From: Ignelater luminosus
Taxonomy: Eukaryota; Arthropoda; Insecta; Coleoptera; Elateridae
Assembly: GCA_011009095.1 (NCBI GenBank)
Contig: VTPC01000486.1
Coordinates: forward strand, 138,983 to 202,982
Direction: 5' to 3'
Length of the DNA stretch: 64,000 nt
The notes beneath the pieces were generated by a model, which saw only the letters and a list, made by a program, of their open reading frames with translations, ran no database searches and had not been told where the DNA came from. Below are positions 61,901-64,000 of the stretch, piece after piece; position 1 is the stretch's first letter; every line of letters begins with the position of its first letter. Position numbers and translations under genes: made by a program.

Positions 61901-61923
61901 CAGATGCTCTTTAAGAAAGACAT
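52959..61923 (-). CDS. LDLRAP1: LDLRAP1 (ARH) orthologue, five coding exons
   Basis: Clathrin adaptor that links the NPxY tails of LDL-receptor-type proteins to clathrin and AP-2 at the plasma membrane. Coding exons (minus): 61923-61878, 54647-54540, 54473-54293, 53624-53204, 53096-52959. All introns are GT-AG, phases agree, and they join to 894 bases (297 residues). Start MSFLKSIWKNNSKHK. PTB domain about 40-170: DVMTFKLKYLGSTVVE, then AKASGKKLPRVNV, then TMECHAFWCSKRKMAEMVAL, each close to human LDLRAP1 (KYLGMTLVE, AKASGKKL, ECHAFLCTKRKMAQ). A type I clathrin box LIDFD is at 221-225, preceded by an acidic stretch. The last exon has VCFEDDFGNAF (253-263) in the position of the AP-2 beta-appendage helix, then a run of Fxxx units. 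It ends DLLFA with TAA at 52961-52959. The untranslated exons are not resolved. Confidence 0.93.
56052..56073. repeat. ATT microsatellite
   Basis: About seven ATT units in intron 1 of the LDLRAP1 gene. Confidence 0.85.
59777..59801. repeat. AAT microsatellite
   Basis: Imperfect run of AAT units in intron 1 of the LDLRAP1 gene. Confidence 0.8.
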
Positions 61924-63353
61924 GCTGATTCTTCTACAATACTTCTCAAAAATGCACGATTTTTATATGAAATAGCAACAATAATCTCCTTTTTATTCAA
62001 TTATCTTCTATTTAACACAACTTGTTGACGAGTGAACTGGATTGATAAACTTCTTCAATTAAAATTTAATTTAAAAAAATCTTTTGTTTAAAATATTCGA
62101 GTTTCAATTTTTTCAGCTTTACTATAATAATGATGCAATAAATTAACGTCTGTACACCGTCTAAATAAAATCGCGTCTGCACAATGCAAGAGCTGGTTCG
62201 TGAATGTGATGGAAGACGGATCAAGTTTCAGTGATCAATTTCTTGATACGATCTCCGGAGGATTTACCCACTTTCCATGGAATTGCGATCTATTGGTTTT
62301 GTTATCATCTTTTCTACTACTTGTGCCTGGCACAGTTTTTTGTTTAATTTTTTTATACGTGTTTATCTTGTTCGTACACGCTTCAGGTTTTTTGTGTTTT
62401 CATTCAAGTTATTTGGAAAAGATATTTTTTATAATCGTTTAAGGAGAATTTGTTTATTTATTATTTTGTATTTTTTGAGTAAATTTACGTATATTAGTAA
62501 ATTTCAACATGATTTTTAATAACATCTAAGAATTTCAAGTACTGCTTATAAAATCATATCCTGATTGCGATTTTAATTAAAATTGAAAACATTCTTGGTT
62601 TTATTTCAGGGTCGATCTATTTTTAAAATGATTTATTTATCATCCTTTTGTTTTATTTCATTATTTAAATATTTTATAACGAATAATATTGAAGTACAAC
62701 AACATATTCTCAAAACTTTGGTTATTTAAAGTTCTATTATGACAGTTTTCTATAAGTACACAGTGTAATATAAGAAAATGAAATGAAATAATTCTAGAAA
62801 TATTAATAACACGTTGGTAGCCAGTTATGCTATCATTTGTATTTTGGAAAACCTCACAAGGATAAAATTCCTATGAGATTCTGAGATGGAAATATGAATT
62901 ATACATAATCAAATTAAAAACAAAAGTGAACTTCTTAATTAGAATTTGTTTTGATGACATCATCTACATCCTCCTTATAGTACATAATAATTAAAAGTAG
63001 ATAGACCAATAGTAACAAAGAATAAAAAAGAAGAAGAGGAAGAGGAAGAAGAAAAAGAAGACAACTGAACTAACAAGCAACAAAAAAAATATTATTGCAA
63101 TTGTAGCATAATTCGAGTTATAGATAAGAAGAATTTAAAACAAAAAACTGCCATTTGCATAGTATCTCTTGCAATCATAATAACAGAATGCATTGCTAAT
63201 GACATAACATTGTGACTTTATAAAGGAAAGAAGCTAGTCAACTATAAGAAATTTGGTTTTTGAAGAGCAAAGAATAAAATGCTACACTGCATACATAGAG
63301 AGTGTTTCAGAAAAGAGATCACTTTTAATAGTGTATAATAACAGACATTGGAA
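61924..63353. other. Upstream region of LDLRAP1
   Basis: Contains a TATAAAAA stretch on the minus strand about 35 bases before the ATG; its distance leaves almost no 5' leader, so I do not call a promoter. A more balanced patch at 62150-62290 could hold an untranslated exon or promoter of this gene, or a divergent exon. Plus-strand frames there run into a phenylalanine- and leucine-rich AT tract and are not convincing. A GA-rich purine tract lies at about 63025-63060. Confidence 0.4.
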
Positions 63354-63823
63354 GTAACGCGTTACATGTAACGCGTTACTTGTAATTAATTACATTTTTC
63401 AGTAACGCTAAAGGTAACGCGTTACTTTATAAAGATGCAGTAAAGTAATTGTAACTAATTACAAAAAGCGTGTAACGGTAACGACTTCAGGTCGTTACTT
63501 TTGCGTTACTCGAATAATCGATTTTCAAATTTAGTTTTGATGATGTTCAGAAAATACATATTTTCATATTGTGTAATTCTAAGAGTTGTACAGTAAGCTT
63601 ATACAAAGAAAAATTAATTAGAACCACCTTGAATTTTGATGGGTTTTAAAAAGTTTTTCTTTATTTTCTTTATAGAATCAAAGTAACTGACAGTAACGGT
63701 AAAGTAACTTAGTTACATATTTGCAGGAACTGTAATGGTAACTAGTTACTTTTTAAAATCAAGTAACTGTAATTGTAACTAATTACATTTTTTGATAAGA
63801 TAACTGTAACTGTAACTAATTAC
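63354..63823. repeat. hAT-like non-autonomous element, GTAAC palindromes
   Basis: Perfect 12-bp palindromes GTAACGCGTTAC lie at 63354, 63368 and 63414. Variants of the form GTAAnnnnTTAC lie at 63382, 63451, 63738, 63775 and 63812. They cluster at both ends of a 470-bp interval whose middle lacks them. Such CGCG-centred repeats are known from ends of hAT-like elements in several animals. No coding capacity; exact ends and target duplication not determined. Confidence 0.6.
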
Positions 63824-64000
63824 TTTTTTAAAGTATAATAATGAACATAACAGTTAGAAATTGTTAGTAAAGTTGACTGTTGACAAACAAAAGTTAAATA
63901 TATTTTACCTAAGAAACCCCGTTCAGACCACTGGTTCTGCAGACAACGTGTTAGCTTGAGGCAGTTTTTTTTGGGAATATCACGCAAACTGTACGCAATT

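Noticed and set aside
61955-61963. TATAAAAA upstream of the LDLRAP1 start as a promoter
   Set aside because: A start about 30 bases downstream would leave a leader of only a few bases; common by chance in AT-rich DNA.
62200-62519. Overlapping 80-codon plus-strand frames that look like membrane segments
   Set aside because: The hydrophobic stretch comes from T-rich DNA, and two frames overlap with equal claim; no exon structure seen.

Overview
This 64 kb window is AT-rich, intron-bearing animal DNA, almost certainly from an insect. The evidence is a high density of Tc1/mariner and hAT DNA transposons of kinds common in arthropods, plus one spliced host gene that is an orthologue of the endocytic adaptor LDLRAP1 (ARH). 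I cannot assign the order. There is one 400-base assembly gap (34323-34722). I see no prokaryotic gene arrangement, CRISPR array, tRNA or rRNA.

The left 50 kb is a transposon graveyard. In order: an irritans-type mariner (1027-2268); a 5'-truncated mariner (copy A, 4205-4870); a TIR-bearing MITE (7318-7791); a nearly complete DD34D mariner (12399-13676); a decayed Polinton-like element with long inverted arms (13965-17725) hit by a young DD41D mariner with an intact 361-codon transposase (16153-17461); a near-identical, inverted second DD41D copy with one frameshift (22581-23888); mariner copy B (25025-26241); mariner copy C (30350-33182), which contains a hAT-like element that itself contains a Tc1-like element; an inverted duplication of a transposase fragment (35475-35888); a hAT with 8-bp target duplications (38894-40214); a 710-bp foldback element (41381-42090); mariner copy D (42627-43853); a Charlie-type hAT with a LINE tail inside (45067-47538); and a Ty3/gypsy fossil (49950-50690).

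The right end (52959-61923, minus strand) carries the only host gene I can support. It has five coding exons, all junctions in phase, and predicts 297 residues: a short basic N-terminus, a PTB domain, a clathrin-box motif and a C-terminal tail. Intron 1 is about 7.2 kb. The last exon contains a run of seven Fxxx units encoded by 12-bp repeats where family members carry the AP-2-binding helix; this is the most interesting host feature. Beyond the gene is a palindrome-rich hAT-like non-autonomous element (63354-63823).

The transposons do not form a pathway. Functionally, the adaptor gene would couple LDL-receptor-type cargo to clathrin and AP-2, and the intact DD41D copy could in principle still make transposase that acts on both DD41D copies. 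I found no clearly undescribed multi-gene system.
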